Assembly: GCF_013403875.1 (NCBI RefSeq)
Contig: NZ_JACBNX010000016.1
Coordinates: 186,001 to 250,000 of the forward strand
Length of the DNA: 64,000 nt
Reading direction: 5' to 3'
Source of the DNA: Burkholderia guangdongensis
Lineage (GTDB): Bacteria; Pseudomonadota; Gammaproteobacteria; Burkholderiales; Burkholderiaceae
The position numbers were made by a program, and so were the translations under genes. The notes beneath the pieces were generated by a model, which saw only the letters and a program-made list of their open reading frames with translations, ran no database searches and had not been told where the DNA came from. Each line of letters begins with the position of its first letter. Within the stretch, counting starts at the first letter, position 1. This document shows, piece by piece, positions 51,993 through 60,713 of this stretch.

Positions 51993-52895
51993 TTAGAGAG
52001 CCAAAATGAGCTTGCTAGTGTCGTCGGGGTCAAACATGCCGGGACGATCCTCAGGATCGCACCACGTCCCGTAGACATCGTCCAAGAGACCATCTGAGGT
52101 CATCACCTCAAGTGGCGCGACAGTCTTCCATCCCTGTACAAATTTTCTCAATCTGAACTGATCTGAGGGATCCCGCTTAGGAACGCCGGCGAGCTCATAT
52201 GCTGTCGCCCAATCATGATCATTGATGGTTCGAACCGACAGTTCCATCGACGAATGCTTGCGCAACGCTGCGTCAAGGCACTCGCTATTCAATGAAGCGA
52301 GCTCTGCGATTAGACGGCCCAACGAGGTTGCAGCCTCCACATCGAGCGCGCGATCGCTAGCCAGTTCCGGTCCGGAGAGGGGGAAACGGTATGAGAAAAG
52401 CTCTCGGTGTTCGCGAAGCTCCTCGAGCTGTGTGCACCATTCCGGCATTCGTCCTGGATTGAGCGAACGCATGTAATCGGCGGTGCGATTGAGGATGTTC
52501 TGGTGCGTCATCTTGACCGTCTTCTCACCTTGCCACACAACTTGGGGAGAGGTGAGGAGGAAGGCTCGACATGCGTTCAGAACCGCATAGTAGTTGAAAT
52601 ATGGAACACCGAGCATTAGGTTGTGTTCGTAAGCGTATGCTGCTGAGCCAGCAAGCATATTGGCGGCGGTTGCAAACTTTATCGCTAGATAGTGACGCAG
52701 TATCCAGTGGCTATTTGCATCGATGTCGAACGCCTTCGCTATCGGCGCGAAGAGCGCGCGGCGATTGGTGCAGTATGACTGGATCATCGCCAAATCGGCC
52801 TGGCGCAGTAGTTCCTCATAGCTATAACAATACGTTGACCCGGTTGCGCTGCGGATGTCTTCGAGAGTGGCTGTGCAGAAATTATTCATGAGCAT
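51993..52895 (-). CDS. Hypothetical cargo protein
   Basis: 300 aa, mostly alpha-helical by composition (ILRHYLAIKFATAANMLAGS, YYAVLNACRAFLLTS), resembling HEPN-like helical proteins in general shape, but without an R-x4-H catalytic motif. No known family. Codon use is less GC-biased than in the transfer genes, as is common for cargo acquired separately. Same strand as the defence-like genes upstream, with a 377-bp gap. Confidence 0.65.
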   Translation of the reverse strand: MLMNNFCTATLEDIRSATGSTYCYSYEELLRQADLAMIQSYCTNRRALFAPIAKAFDIDANSHWILRHYLAIKFATAANMLAGSAAYAYEHNLMLGVPYFNYYAVLNACRAFLLTSPQVVWQGEKTVKMTHQNILNRTADYMRSLNPGRMPEWCTQLEELREHRELFSYRFPLSGPELASDRALDVEAATSLGRLIAELASLNSECLDAALRKHSSMELSVRTINDHDWATAYELAGVPKRDPSDQFRLRKFVQGWKTVAPLEVMTSDGLLDDVYGTWCDPEDRPGMFDPDDTSKLILAL

Positions 52896-53272
52896 GAGTC
52901 CGTTTCATTGTCGTCGAACGTCTAGGGGACGAATTCCGAATCAGCGACGATACGGTGCATGCGTCTTGAGGAAATCGGTTCCAGCATGACCATAGCTTAG
53001 CCTTTGGACAAAATATGCAAGCTCACACTTGCTTTCCATGTGAGGGGCACACCGACTGATGATGTTCTTCTTCACCGGTAGTTCTCGGCCGCGACCTCGA
53101 CTAGGACATCGCACAGAAATCTGTTGAGATCGCCAGCGTCCGAGTTGGCGGCGGTCTTTCCTGAAAAGGATCTTGACGATCCGAAGCATCGCTTGTACCG
53201 GGCAGTTGACGGCTAAAAGCGCACTGATTCTAAAGTATTGCGGCTGGCATATGCGACGACAATCGCAGCCGC
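52896..53272 (-). other. Gap within the cargo region
   Basis: 377 bp. A minus-strand frame from about 53363 runs through it, overlapping the end of the next gene, but shows no family features; treated as non-coding or decayed. Confidence 0.3.
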
Positions 53273-54415
53273 CTACAACAACTCGCCGTTCCGAATTACC
53301 TTGAAGTCCTGAGGGTTGAGCATGCGAGTCGAGTGATTCGTGATGCGAACATCGCCATGGCACTGCACCAGATGCTTCTCACCGTGAGCGATGATCGCGT
53401 CCTGGTAGTCGTCCTTGCTGAGTTCGACCGATACCTTTCTATGCTGGCCTTCGATCATAGCGACGATCGTGATCGTTCCGCTTTCGTCGGCCAACGGCCG
53501 ATCGAGTTTTTCCACGGACCCGGTGATCGTTCGGTCATGGAGGGTGTAGTCCTCGCGTTTGTAATAGGCTGCGGCCTCCGCGACCCGCTCCACCTTGTCA
53601 CGGTCGAACACGAATGTGACAGGTAAGCTCGGGGCCTCGCTTCCGCCGGCCGGCGAAATCGTCACTTCGAACCCGCGCTTTTTATCCGTACCGCTCAATC
53701 CAACCAAGGCATCGCACAAATTCGCACTCGCGCCGTTGTTGATCGCTTCATCGAGCACGATCGCTCTGCCACCGCGTGCTACGGTCTCGATCGCATTGTC
53801 GAGCGCTCGCAAACCGGACGACAGCGTAGCTGTTACTAAGTTGGTCATCGGAACGGACGGTAGGCCGAGTTGCGTGGTCTGCTGCGGCGGCACGGGGGCG
53901 ATGATGTTGACGACGTAACTGCCCACCTCGGTCTGACCCAGCCTCAGCGATTTCAGGTACTCCGTGGCCTCTTCCGGTCTACGCCCACTAAACTGTCGGC
54001 GTTTCGACATCGATGCGCACGCCGCCGCTTCCATCAGGTCGCGCGCACGCTCGTTCAACATCACCCCGTCGTCGAGGGGGATGGTGCCGCCTTCCACGTC
54101 GAAGTGAAACACGCGCACCCTGATTCGGTCGGCGAAGCGGCCCATCACGTCCGAAACGATTTCAAGCGGTGTGCGCCGCGCGAAGTCAGCGAGCGCGGTG
54201 ACGGCATCAACAAGGCGGTTGCTGAAGTCTTTGGCCCTCTGCGCCGACGTTGGCAGCAGCACCTCGGCATCGATAGCGTCTGGCTCGGGCCGGTGCCACA
54301 CCGATGCCAGATCGCCAAGGTCCGCGTCCTTCCTCCAGCCTGTGAGCGTGAGATACGCAGCGAGCTGGTCGGTCGTAACGTCAGCCAGGTGTTTCAGCAA
54401 GTCGTTGCGGTCCAT
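53273..54415 (-). CDS. Unknown partner of DUF4365 gene
   Basis: 380 aa, soluble, no known domain. It has an N-terminal part LLKHLADVTTDQLAAYLTLT, a central block LRLGQTEVGSYVVNIIAPVP, and a C-terminal beta-rich part (SGTITIVAMIEGQHRKVSVE) ending in KVIRNGELL. The ATG at 54415 shares a base with the TGA of the DUF4365 gene, so the two are translated as a pair. I recall similar proteins beside DUF4365 genes in other genomes, but the role is not known to me. Confidence 0.75.
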   Translation of the reverse strand: MDRNDLLKHLADVTTDQLAAYLTLTGWRKDADLGDLASVWHRPEPDAIDAEVLLPTSAQRAKDFSNRLVDAVTALADFARRTPLEIVSDVMGRFADRIRVRVFHFDVEGGTIPLDDGVMLNERARDLMEAAACASMSKRRQFSGRRPEEATEYLKSLRLGQTEVGSYVVNIIAPVPPQQTTQLGLPSVPMTNLVTATLSSGLRALDNAIETVARGGRAIVLDEAINNGASANLCDALVGLSGTDKKRGFEVTISPAGGSEAPSLPVTFVFDRDKVERVAEAAAYYKREDYTLHDRTITGSVEKLDRPLADESGTITIVAMIEGQHRKVSVELSKDDYQDAIIAHGEKHLVQCHGDVRITNHSTRMLNPQDFKVIRNGELL

Positions 54416-54912
54416 CACGCGCTCTCCCGATTGCTTGCAAGCGTCATGAGATGCATGAGGCTGTCGGTCGTGAGCCGCTGGTTCAGCGGTACGTCAACTG
54501 TCACGTTACTGCTGTTCGTCGTACTCGGCTGGTCGCGCAGCGACACATAGAAACATGCGTTATACATGCGCATGTGTTCCTGATGATGTTCCACCCAGTA
54601 GGCCGGATCGTCAGGAACGAGTAGAACAGCCAGGTAGCGCGGGCATAGTACGTCGGTACCCCGCAGGTCATCATAGTTCTTGCGGGACAGCGGGAACTTG
54701 ATCACGTCGCCAGAGATGAGATCCCGCGAAGTACATTTGAGTTGGAACTGCACCTTGGGGTTGCGAAGCACGCCGGTGAATCCGCGGCCACTTAGTTCCA
54801 GGTCAACGCTGTCGTCGTCCACCTCCAGCTCGGACGGGTTGAACCCGACCTGCGCCGCAATGGCGCGGACGTATGCCTTGTTGAACTGCTCCTTCTGCTT
54901 CGAGATATCCAT
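54415..54912 (-). CDS. DUF4365 protein, predicted PD-(D/E)XK nuclease-like
   Basis: 165 aa. DISKQKEQFNKAYVRAIAAQ, the acidic block EVDDDSVDLEL and the strand FQLKCTS supply the acid and QxK positions expected of the restriction-endonuclease-like fold of DUF4365. Family length ~160. Such proteins are often found in defence islands and mobile elements. Coupled to the following gene. Confidence 0.85.
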   Translation of the reverse strand: MDISKQKEQFNKAYVRAIAAQVGFNPSELEVDDDSVDLELSGRGFTGVLRNPKVQFQLKCTSRDLISGDVIKFPLSRKNYDDLRGTDVLCPRYLAVLLVPDDPAYWVEHHQEHMRMYNACFYVSLRDQPSTTNSSNVTVDVPLNQRLTTDSLMHLMTLASNRESA

Positions 54913-55014
54913 TCCCCGTTCCTCGCAACCGGCTGCACACCCGAACAGGGCCGCGTCGCCTACGATTTTTCCCCATTGTAACGGCTATAGGCGGTCCGGG
55001 CTTCGACGCAACGT

Positions 55015-55806
55015 TCAACGCGATCGGCCCGTCGCTCGCCCTTCTAGCGTTCGAATGAACCGGATCGATGCACCGATGTGGCTGAAGATCAGCAGAGCCT
55101 CGCTGTGGTTCAGGATGGGGTTGTCGTGCGCCAGGCTTTTGTTGTTGCGGACATCGTTGAATGCTTCCAGGATGCTGATGCTGCTCCGCAGGATGCGATC
55201 GGTCATCTCCGACTCAAGCAGCCCGGTTGCTCGAACCGCTTTGACGTACTCGCCCATAAGGCTGTGCAGCGGTTTGTCTCGGTTCACCTCAATGCCGCGG
55301 CGCTCGCAGTACGTGCGAAGAAACTTAATCGTGAACACGTGCAAGCGATCAAGCGCTGTCGCCGGCTCGTTTTGATCGATGGCCGTTCGTATGTGTTTCG
55401 CGGCTGCTTCAAAGTCCAGGTCGTTGACGCTGGCCGTGAACGCGTCGACCTCCGGAACCGGACTCGCCGGGTTTTGATGAAGTCGGTCGATGATCTTCTG
55501 CACGTCGGCGAGCAGGGCATTGTCCACGTCGGCCGGAAGGCACTCGTATTCGTTGGCGTGCTCGATCATCGCGACCAGCACTTTGGCAACGATGTGGTCG
55601 GGTTCAATGGTCCAAAAGCCCCGCATCCGGTTGGCCTTGGAACCCGAACTCGTATTGATCCGGTATTTGGCATCGTCGATGTCCAGGCCGGTGTGCTCCT
55701 CGAAGAAAAGGGAAAACGTGCGGTCGGAAAAGTTGAGCACATAGCCGCTGCTCATGCCAAGCAAGCGTTCGAGTTTCCGCTTTTCGATAGAGGACAGGGT
55801 TGCCAT
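55015..55806 (-). CDS. Abortive-infection (Abi_C-like) protein
   Basis: 263 aa. The N-terminal domain (FSDRTFSLFFEEHTGLDIDD...SGSKANRMRGFW) resembles AbiJ-type N-termini. The C-terminal part is Abi_C-like: EAFNDVRNNKSLAHDNPIL with Arg220 and His227, then a helix ALLIFSHIGASIRFIRTL. Abi_C belongs to the HEPN-related helical families that act on RNA during phage infection. GGGAG precedes the ATG. 102 bp upstream of the DUF4365 pair on the same strand. Confidence 0.85.
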   Translation of the reverse strand: MATLSSIEKRKLERLLGMSSGYVLNFSDRTFSLFFEEHTGLDIDDAKYRINTSSGSKANRMRGFWTIEPDHIVAKVLVAMIEHANEYECLPADVDNALLADVQKIIDRLHQNPASPVPEVDAFTASVNDLDFEAAAKHIRTAIDQNEPATALDRLHVFTIKFLRTYCERRGIEVNRDKPLHSLMGEYVKAVRATGLLESEMTDRILRSSISILEAFNDVRNNKSLAHDNPILNHSEALLIFSHIGASIRFIRTLEGRATGRSR

Positions 55807-55905
55807 GCTGCTCCCGATGTATGGGCTGGTCTGTCGACGATTGTAACGAGGAACAGCGATGCCACCAGGCAAGCGGCATTTACAGGCGAGACCCGGCAAA
55901 CGCCG

Positions 55906-56883
55906 TCATGCGGTTTCGGTCGCCCCGTCCCTTGGCCCCGTCGCGGGCGGCATCGCAATGAACGCCTGGCGATCGTCCGACACCACGCGGTCGTAACGCT
56001 GGACGAACGTGCGCATCTTTTCCGGGTGGTCGTTGTACGAGTTGATCCAACGCTGGATCGCCGCCGCCACCGCTTCAATCAACCCATAGGTATTGATGTA
56101 TTTCATCATGGGATCGTCGCTCGGCGGGTACTCCTGGACGCCGACGTACGGAGTCAGCCGGGCGACCTTCCCGGCGGCGACCTTGCGGGACTCCAGGTTC
56201 GACATGTGCAGCAGGCTGTTGCGGAACTCCCATAGTTCTTCGGGTGTTGCGCCGGCCGTGGTCGGGCCGGAGAACATGCGCAACCAGTCGATGAACACCG
56301 GCGTCTCACGCGGCAGCCGGTCGCCGAACTCGACGTACGCGATCGTGTCCAGGAACGACATCAGCAGTTTGAGGCACGAGATGAAGTGCCGGTTGTTGAA
56401 CAGCAGCCGTATGGCCTTGAAATAGTCGTCGTGGATCAGGCCCGGCATGTCGAACGTGCCGGCCTCCTCGTTAATGTACTTGAACAGGTAGTCGTCCATT
56501 TTCCCAGGCTCCCCCACGCCCTCCGGCAGTTCCGACATGTTGAGCGGCCCCAGCGGCACACTCACGTGGATCGTGGGCACGCCGTCGACGATCGGTGTAA
56601 CGCAAAACAGCGGGGCCATGCCCGCACCGACCTCGCGGAACAGTGGTTCGAACATGTGGGTCGTTTCGCCCAGGCGTTCCATCGCGTGGTACTCCTCGCG
56701 CGGCATCGGGCGGGCCAGCGGCACGCGCCGCACGGACGAGAAATCGCGCGTTGCGCGCTCTTGCAAAAACGCTAGCTTTTTGGCGTCGCTCCCTTGCCGG
56801 TAGTACTGCTTGATCCCCACGGCCCGTAGTTCGTCGGCTTCGAAATACGTGTATACGTTGTACACTGGTTCGTGTCTTTTCAT
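55906..56883 (-). CDS. Hypothetical protein with HEPN-type motif
   Basis: 325 aa. No family recognised, but EFRNSLLHMSNL carries Arg221-Asn222-x3-His226, the R-polar-x3-H motif of HEPN ribonucleases, at the end of a helical domain (~155-300). The N-terminal half is alpha/beta. First gene of the minus-strand defence-like run, 100 bp before the Abi_C-like gene. Confidence 0.65.
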   Translation of the reverse strand: MKRHEPVYNVYTYFEADELRAVGIKQYYRQGSDAKKLAFLQERATRDFSSVRRVPLARPMPREEYHAMERLGETTHMFEPLFREVGAGMAPLFCVTPIVDGVPTIHVSVPLGPLNMSELPEGVGEPGKMDDYLFKYINEEAGTFDMPGLIHDDYFKAIRLLFNNRHFISCLKLLMSFLDTIAYVEFGDRLPRETPVFIDWLRMFSGPTTAGATPEELWEFRNSLLHMSNLESRKVAAGKVARLTPYVGVQEYPPSDDPMMKYINTYGLIEAVAAAIQRWINSYNDHPEKMRTFVQRYDRVVSDDRQAFIAMPPATGPRDGATETA

Positions 56884-57289
56884 TGCCCTGTGCTCGGCCT
56901 CATTGTTCCGAAGATCCTAAACCAACGCGCGGCATATGCACACGAGTGTCCGGTTACTGAGTCAAGCTGCCGCCTAGATGACGCTGCTCACGAGGCGGCG
57001 ACCGTCGTCTTCTGGCCGATCTTGGTCCAACGCAGACTCGATCGATCCCGAATCGCAGCAGGCATGCGAGATGCACAAGTCGAGCCAATTCGGCCGTTGC
57101 GCAGCTAGATGTGCATGGCGGAACGCTTGCAGAGATCGGCCAATTTTGCGTGCGCGCGCTCGACTAAGCCAAGGAAACTCGTCTCAATGTCAAAAAATAG
57201 TTTCCACACGGCCTCGGCCGATTTCAGCCAAAATAATCCGGCTGAATCGTTACAATGGCCCGGATGAGCGCCTCCTTCGACAGCATCGA
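56884..57289. other. Divergent region upstream of HEPN-like and oxygenase genes
   Basis: 406 bp between divergent genes. The oxygenase frame is open back to about 56978, but protein features start only at 57290. No clear promoter or repeat. Confidence 0.35.
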
Positions 57290-58003
57290 ATGCGAAACAA
57301 GCTGACTTCCTATTTCTGGAGCGGCGATGCCATCCGTAGTCGACGCGTAAGTGACATCGTTCTGTCAGGCGCGGTCGATGTCCCGGTGCCCTCTGCGCGC
57401 CTGCTTGCGGATTGGGAAAGAGAGACATCGTCGCGGCTCGCCCTGGAACCGGGGGATGTCGAGTCAATGCCTTTGGCGCGGACGCAGGCGCGCTGGCCGG
57501 ACTATAGACGCTGTGTGCAGGCAATGATCGACTGGACGTGTGCGCTTGGACTACCCGGCGTGCTAGCTTCCAGTGATGTCGCTCTGATGGCCTGTCGTGG
57601 CGCGAGGTACCACTATGATGGTGCGCAATATGGCGGTGCGGCCTTTTGCAATCTCTTCCTTAGCGAAGACAAGGGGCTGGACTTGCATTTTCCCTCTACG
57701 GGCCATCGCATTCCCCTGACTCGGGGAACCGCAGTGATATTCGATCCCAGTCAGCCACATGGCGTCATTCAGCGCCGCAGCGACGGTTTCAATGTGGCCG
57801 ACTTCGCATCGGACCAGGATTGCATCCAGATATTCCTGACCTGGGAGCTTTCCATCGAAGATGCCCGTGTCGGGCAAGCACTCGAGGTGGTCTTCGACCC
57901 CGTCCCTTCGATCCCGCTGCAACTGGAAGAGGAGCAGGTCTGGTTGACCGATGCACCGGCCGCTGTGTGCCCGGAATCGGGTCGCTGGTACCGGGTTGAT
58001 TAA
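57290..58003 (+). CDS. 2OG-Fe(II) oxygenase-like protein
   Basis: 237 aa. RGARYHYDGAQYGG gives the HxD iron motif (His108, Asp110) and DPSQPHGVIQR the distal His157 of the double-stranded beta-helix; the segment FCNLFLSEDKGLDLHFPSTG fits the fold. Such enzymes hydroxylate proteins, nucleic acids or small molecules using 2-oxoglutarate. The 2OG-binding basic residue is probably one of the arginines after residue 160. Ribosome site not clear. Confidence 0.65.
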   Translation: MRNKLTSYFWSGDAIRSRRVSDIVLSGAVDVPVPSARLLADWERETSSRLALEPGDVESMPLARTQARWPDYRRCVQAMIDWTCALGLPGVLASSDVALMACRGARYHYDGAQYGGAAFCNLFLSEDKGLDLHFPSTGHRIPLTRGTAVIFDPSQPHGVIQRRSDGFNVADFASDQDCIQIFLTWELSIEDARVGQALEVVFDPVPSIPLQLEEEQVWLTDAPAAVCPESGRWYRVD

Positions 58004-58064
58004 TTGTTAGCACGCGCTTCCGGCGCTTGAGCTCGGGTACATGGCGCCCAAAACCGGCGCAAGC

Positions 58065-58074
58065 CTATCCTGCC
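58065..58074 (+). other. Candidate oriT nic site
   Basis: CTATCCTGCC contains the YATCCTG-Y core at which MOBP relaxases of the RP4/Ti type nick (between G and C, 58072/58073). It is intergenic, 25-45 bp after CCGGCGCTTG and just after CCGGCGCAAG. It is 8 kb from the relaxase gene. The motif is short and could be chance. Confidence 0.3.
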
Positions 58075-58109
58075 ATCCCTCGTTTTTATATTGTTTTTAA
58101 TGCCGTCGG

Positions 58110-58634
58110 CTAAACGCTTTCGGCGAGGCTGATCGTGAATGTCCGCGAGGTAATCCGGGGCGGTCGCGAGCTGCGCTTCATCAGTCTGCTGGTTTCCGTT
58201 TGCGGACCGCATGCCGATTCGGTGAGAACGGTCCATCGGGTCTGCCAGTAGTACGGGACGATTCCGCGCGATGGATGGGTCGTGGCCCATAGCGGAACGT
58301 CGGGAGGCCGTGAGATCGGCCCGTTGCCCCCGGCATTCTCGCGTCCCGAATCCGTGAGCCCAATCTTGTTTCGTCGGCCTGTTGTGTTTTCGAAGTCGGT
58401 ACTGTCGTTGTTGGGAGTATGCGGGAGCCTGCCGCGAGTCAGTCCGACAAAGGAGAGATTCCGCGAGGTCATCGTGCCATTGTCGGTGCTCGGGGATACG
58501 GCGGACATGCGGCTGGCCCGCATGAGTTTGTTTGGCCATTCTTGATCGACCTGTGTCGGTGCGGTTGTGGTGTCCGCCCGCATACTTTCGTTCGCTGTCT
58601 GCAGGACAGCCATTCTCGGCTGTTGCTCATACAC
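58110..58634 (-). CDS. Doubtful hypothetical protein
   Basis: An open frame of 174 codons with mostly G/C in third positions, which favours coding, but of low complexity in character (many Thr, Ser, Arg, Pro), without a domain and without a visible ribosome site. It might be a real regulator-type gene divergent from the Stb-like operon or a chance frame. Confidence 0.3.
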   Translation of the reverse strand: MYEQQPRMAVLQTANESMRADTTTAPTQVDQEWPNKLMRASRMSAVSPSTDNGTMTSRNLSFVGLTRGRLPHTPNNDSTDFENTTGRRNKIGLTDSGRENAGGNGPISRPPDVPLWATTHPSRGIVPYYWQTRWTVLTESACGPQTETSRLMKRSSRPPRITSRTFTISLAESV

Positions 58635-58780
58635 GACGGGCCAAAAATATTTCTTCTATTCCGGCCCGATCCCGATGATTCCGTGTGGTTCCGGCGAAGC
58701 GATTCTGCACCGGAAGCGGGTATTGACGGCCCCCTCCTGAGTGAACAAGATGAAGTGAAGAGAGTGATCTGGAGCGAGTC

Positions 58781-59245
58781 ATGTCGGTTGCGAAAAGCTA
58801 TACACGGGCGCAATGGGATGAGCTTATCCACTCTCTCGAATCATTGCCGGTCAAGCCGGAGGCCGAGCAGCGCGTCTCGATCACCGATGCAATGAAAGAG
58901 ATGCGGGTGTTGATCGGCGTGGTAAGGGAAAAGGGGTACACGCTGGAAGAAATCGTTGAGCACGCAAGGGACAAGGGCGTCGAGTTCAGCGTTGGCTCCG
59001 TCAAATACGCGTTGTATCCCACGGGCAAGAACAGACCGCCTCGACAGGCGGCAAAAGAAGCCACGCGGGACAATGCTGCACCATTGCGCCGCCCGAAACA
59101 AATGCATCGGGGCGGCGTACAACGTGCACAAAGCGCTCGCGCGAATCCAAAGCAGGATGGGGAAAAGGTCGGCAGCAAGCCGGGAGCCATGGTGATGCGG
59201 GATGCGTTCTCATTCGAGATCGAGCCCGACACCGAGAACCTTTAG
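58781..59245 (+). CDS. MobC/StbA-like small plasmid protein
   Basis: 154 aa. N-terminal half VSITDAMKEMRVLIGVVREK...GVEFSVGSVKYALYP looks like the helix-turn-helix-type start of MobC proteins that precede ParA-like genes in mobilisable plasmids (mobC-mobD-mobE order). Basic, disordered C-terminus. First gene of a three-gene operon; it probably binds DNA near its own promoter or oriT. Confidence 0.6.
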   Translation: MSVAKSYTRAQWDELIHSLESLPVKPEAEQRVSITDAMKEMRVLIGVVREKGYTLEEIVEHARDKGVEFSVGSVKYALYPTGKNRPPRQAAKEATRDNAAPLRRPKQMHRGGVQRAQSARANPKQDGEKVGSKPGAMVMRDAFSFEIEPDTENL

Positions 59246-59254
59246 AGGACTCGA

Positions 59255-59947
59255 ATGGATACGACGACTTACCCCATCTATCTTGTCGGCGGCAGCAAGG
59301 GCGGCGTGGGCAAGAGCTTCGTTGCGCTCGCCTTGGCTGACTATCTGCAGCGCCGCGAAATTCATGCCGCGCTGGTGGAAACCGATACCTCTAATCCCGA
59401 CGTGATGAAAGCCGTTCAGAACGAGATGCGTTGCATCGCATACAGCCTGGATGACGCGAACGGCTGGATTGGTCTCGTCAATTTCTGCGACGAGAACCGG
59501 GATGCCGTCATTGTCGTCAATACGGCGGCGCGCAATCAGGCGGGTGTGGCGCAGTTCGGTGCGACACTGGCCGGTACGCTGGGCGAGCTGCGGCGCCAGC
59601 TCGTTGTCCTGTGGGTGATCAACCGGCAACGCGACAGCCTCGAACTGCTGAACGCCTTCAGCCGAACATTCCCGGATGCGATCACGCACGTGGTGCGCAA
59701 TGGGTATTTTGGTACGCCAGATCAGTTTTCGCTATATCAGGTGTCGCAGCTTCGTAAAACCATCGAGGCAAAAGGCCATTCGCTGGACTTTCCCGATCTT
59801 GCGGATCGGGTGGCCGACGAGCTTCGTAGTCAGCGCCTGTCGATCAGCGAAGCGGCGAAAAAGATGCATATCGGCGAGCGGGCGGAATTGCTGCGCTGGC
59901 GAGCCCTGTGCGATGCCATGTTCGGGCAGGTGACGGCCGATGCGTGA
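59255..59947 (+). CDS. ParA/MobD/StbB-like P-loop ATPase
   Basis: 230 aa. Deviant Walker A GGSKGGVGKSF near residue 13, ETDTSNPDV as the switch region, VIVVNTAARN as Walker B-like. Small ParA-like ATPases of this type accompany mobilisation or plasmid stability genes. AGAGGA site before ATG. The stop overlaps the next start. Confidence 0.85.
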   Translation: MDTTTYPIYLVGGSKGGVGKSFVALALADYLQRREIHAALVETDTSNPDVMKAVQNEMRCIAYSLDDANGWIGLVNFCDENRDAVIVVNTAARNQAGVAQFGATLAGTLGELRRQLVVLWVINRQRDSLELLNAFSRTFPDAITHVVRNGYFGTPDQFSLYQVSQLRKTIEAKGHSLDFPDLADRVADELRSQRLSISEAAKKMHIGERAELLRWRALCDAMFGQVTADA

Positions 59948-60614
59948 GCGGCGGGCGAGGCTGCCTGACGCACTCGCCCGCCTGTTTCTCGACGTCACGG
60001 GTGATGCGCCTGACGATGCCAGTCTTTTGCGCATGCACCGGATATCGGGCGTGCTGAACCTGCGAGACAATGATGCGCTGTGGTCGGTCATTGCCGTGCT
60101 CGAATACTATGCGCGGCTGTACGAGGCGATGCCCGAGCGCATCCGGCAGGCGGGTGAAGGCAGTTTCGACGCGGTGCGCCGGGAAGCGGAAGCGGCGACC
60201 GATGCCCTTATGCGCCAGCACCGTGACGCGCTTGCGCGCTGCAAGGCGACGATGGAACTGGCCGAGGAAATAACGCGCGAGCACGAGATGCGTTACCGGG
60301 CCGCGCTGGCCGCGCTGAACGACCAGTCGCTGACGGTGCTGGCGGAACGGGCAGCGGACAGGATTGCGCGCACGGCGGGTAACCGGCTTGTCGGCGTGTC
60401 GACTGTCGCCGCGCGCGAGCAGCGGGCGCGGCTAGACGAGACAGTCGCACAGATAGCGGTCGCCGGACAGATGGCGACGCAGGGCACGGTGCGTGTGCTC
60501 AGGCGTTTATTCTGGAGTGTGCTCGTCGTGTTGTTGCTGGTGACGGGAGCCAGTGCGTGCGCGGGCTGGTGGATGGGCGTTCATGCCGCGCAGGCGAGAT
60601 ACGCAGGCCGGTAA
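59940..60614 (+). CDS. Membrane-anchored partner (MobE/StbC-like)
   Basis: 224 aa. Long helical N-terminal region (Ala/Arg/Glu-rich, coiled-coil, residues ~50-185) and one C-terminal membrane helix (LFWSVLVVLLLVTGASACAGWW). It overlaps the ATPase gene by 8 bases, so it likely anchors that ATPase at the membrane. No exact family assigned. Confidence 0.7.
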   Translation: MRERRARLPDALARLFLDVTGDAPDDASLLRMHRISGVLNLRDNDALWSVIAVLEYYARLYEAMPERIRQAGEGSFDAVRREAEAATDALMRQHRDALARCKATMELAEEITREHEMRYRAALAALNDQSLTVLAERAADRIARTAGNRLVGVSTVAAREQRARLDETVAQIAVAGQMATQGTVRVLRRLFWSVLVVLLLVTGASACAGWWMGVHAAQARYAGR

Positions 60615-60666
60615 CGGACGGGTGGGGTACCACCTAGCGAAAGAGGAGATGGACGGGACGGCAGAA

Positions 60667-60709
60667 GCATTGATCCGGGCCTCGCCCCGTTGCCGGGGCG
60701 AGGAATGCT
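60667..60709. terminator. Bidirectional hairpin between convergent operons
   Basis: CCTCGCCCCG-ttgc-CGGGGCGAGG (60680-60703), a 10-bp perfect stem, flanked by AGCATT and AATGCT, which can extend it. It lies between the stops of the converging genes at 60614 and 60714. Confidence 0.7.
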
Positions 60710-60713
60710 CGGG

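Larger units (their letters stand above)
58004..58780. other. Long intergenic region with possible oriT
   Basis: 777 bp between the oxygenase gene and the Stb/Mob-type operon. It contains a candidate nic site (58065-58074) preceded by direct repeats of CCGGCGC, and a minus-strand frame at 58110-58634 listed separately. The promoter for the 58781-60614 operon must lie near its right end. Confidence 0.4.
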
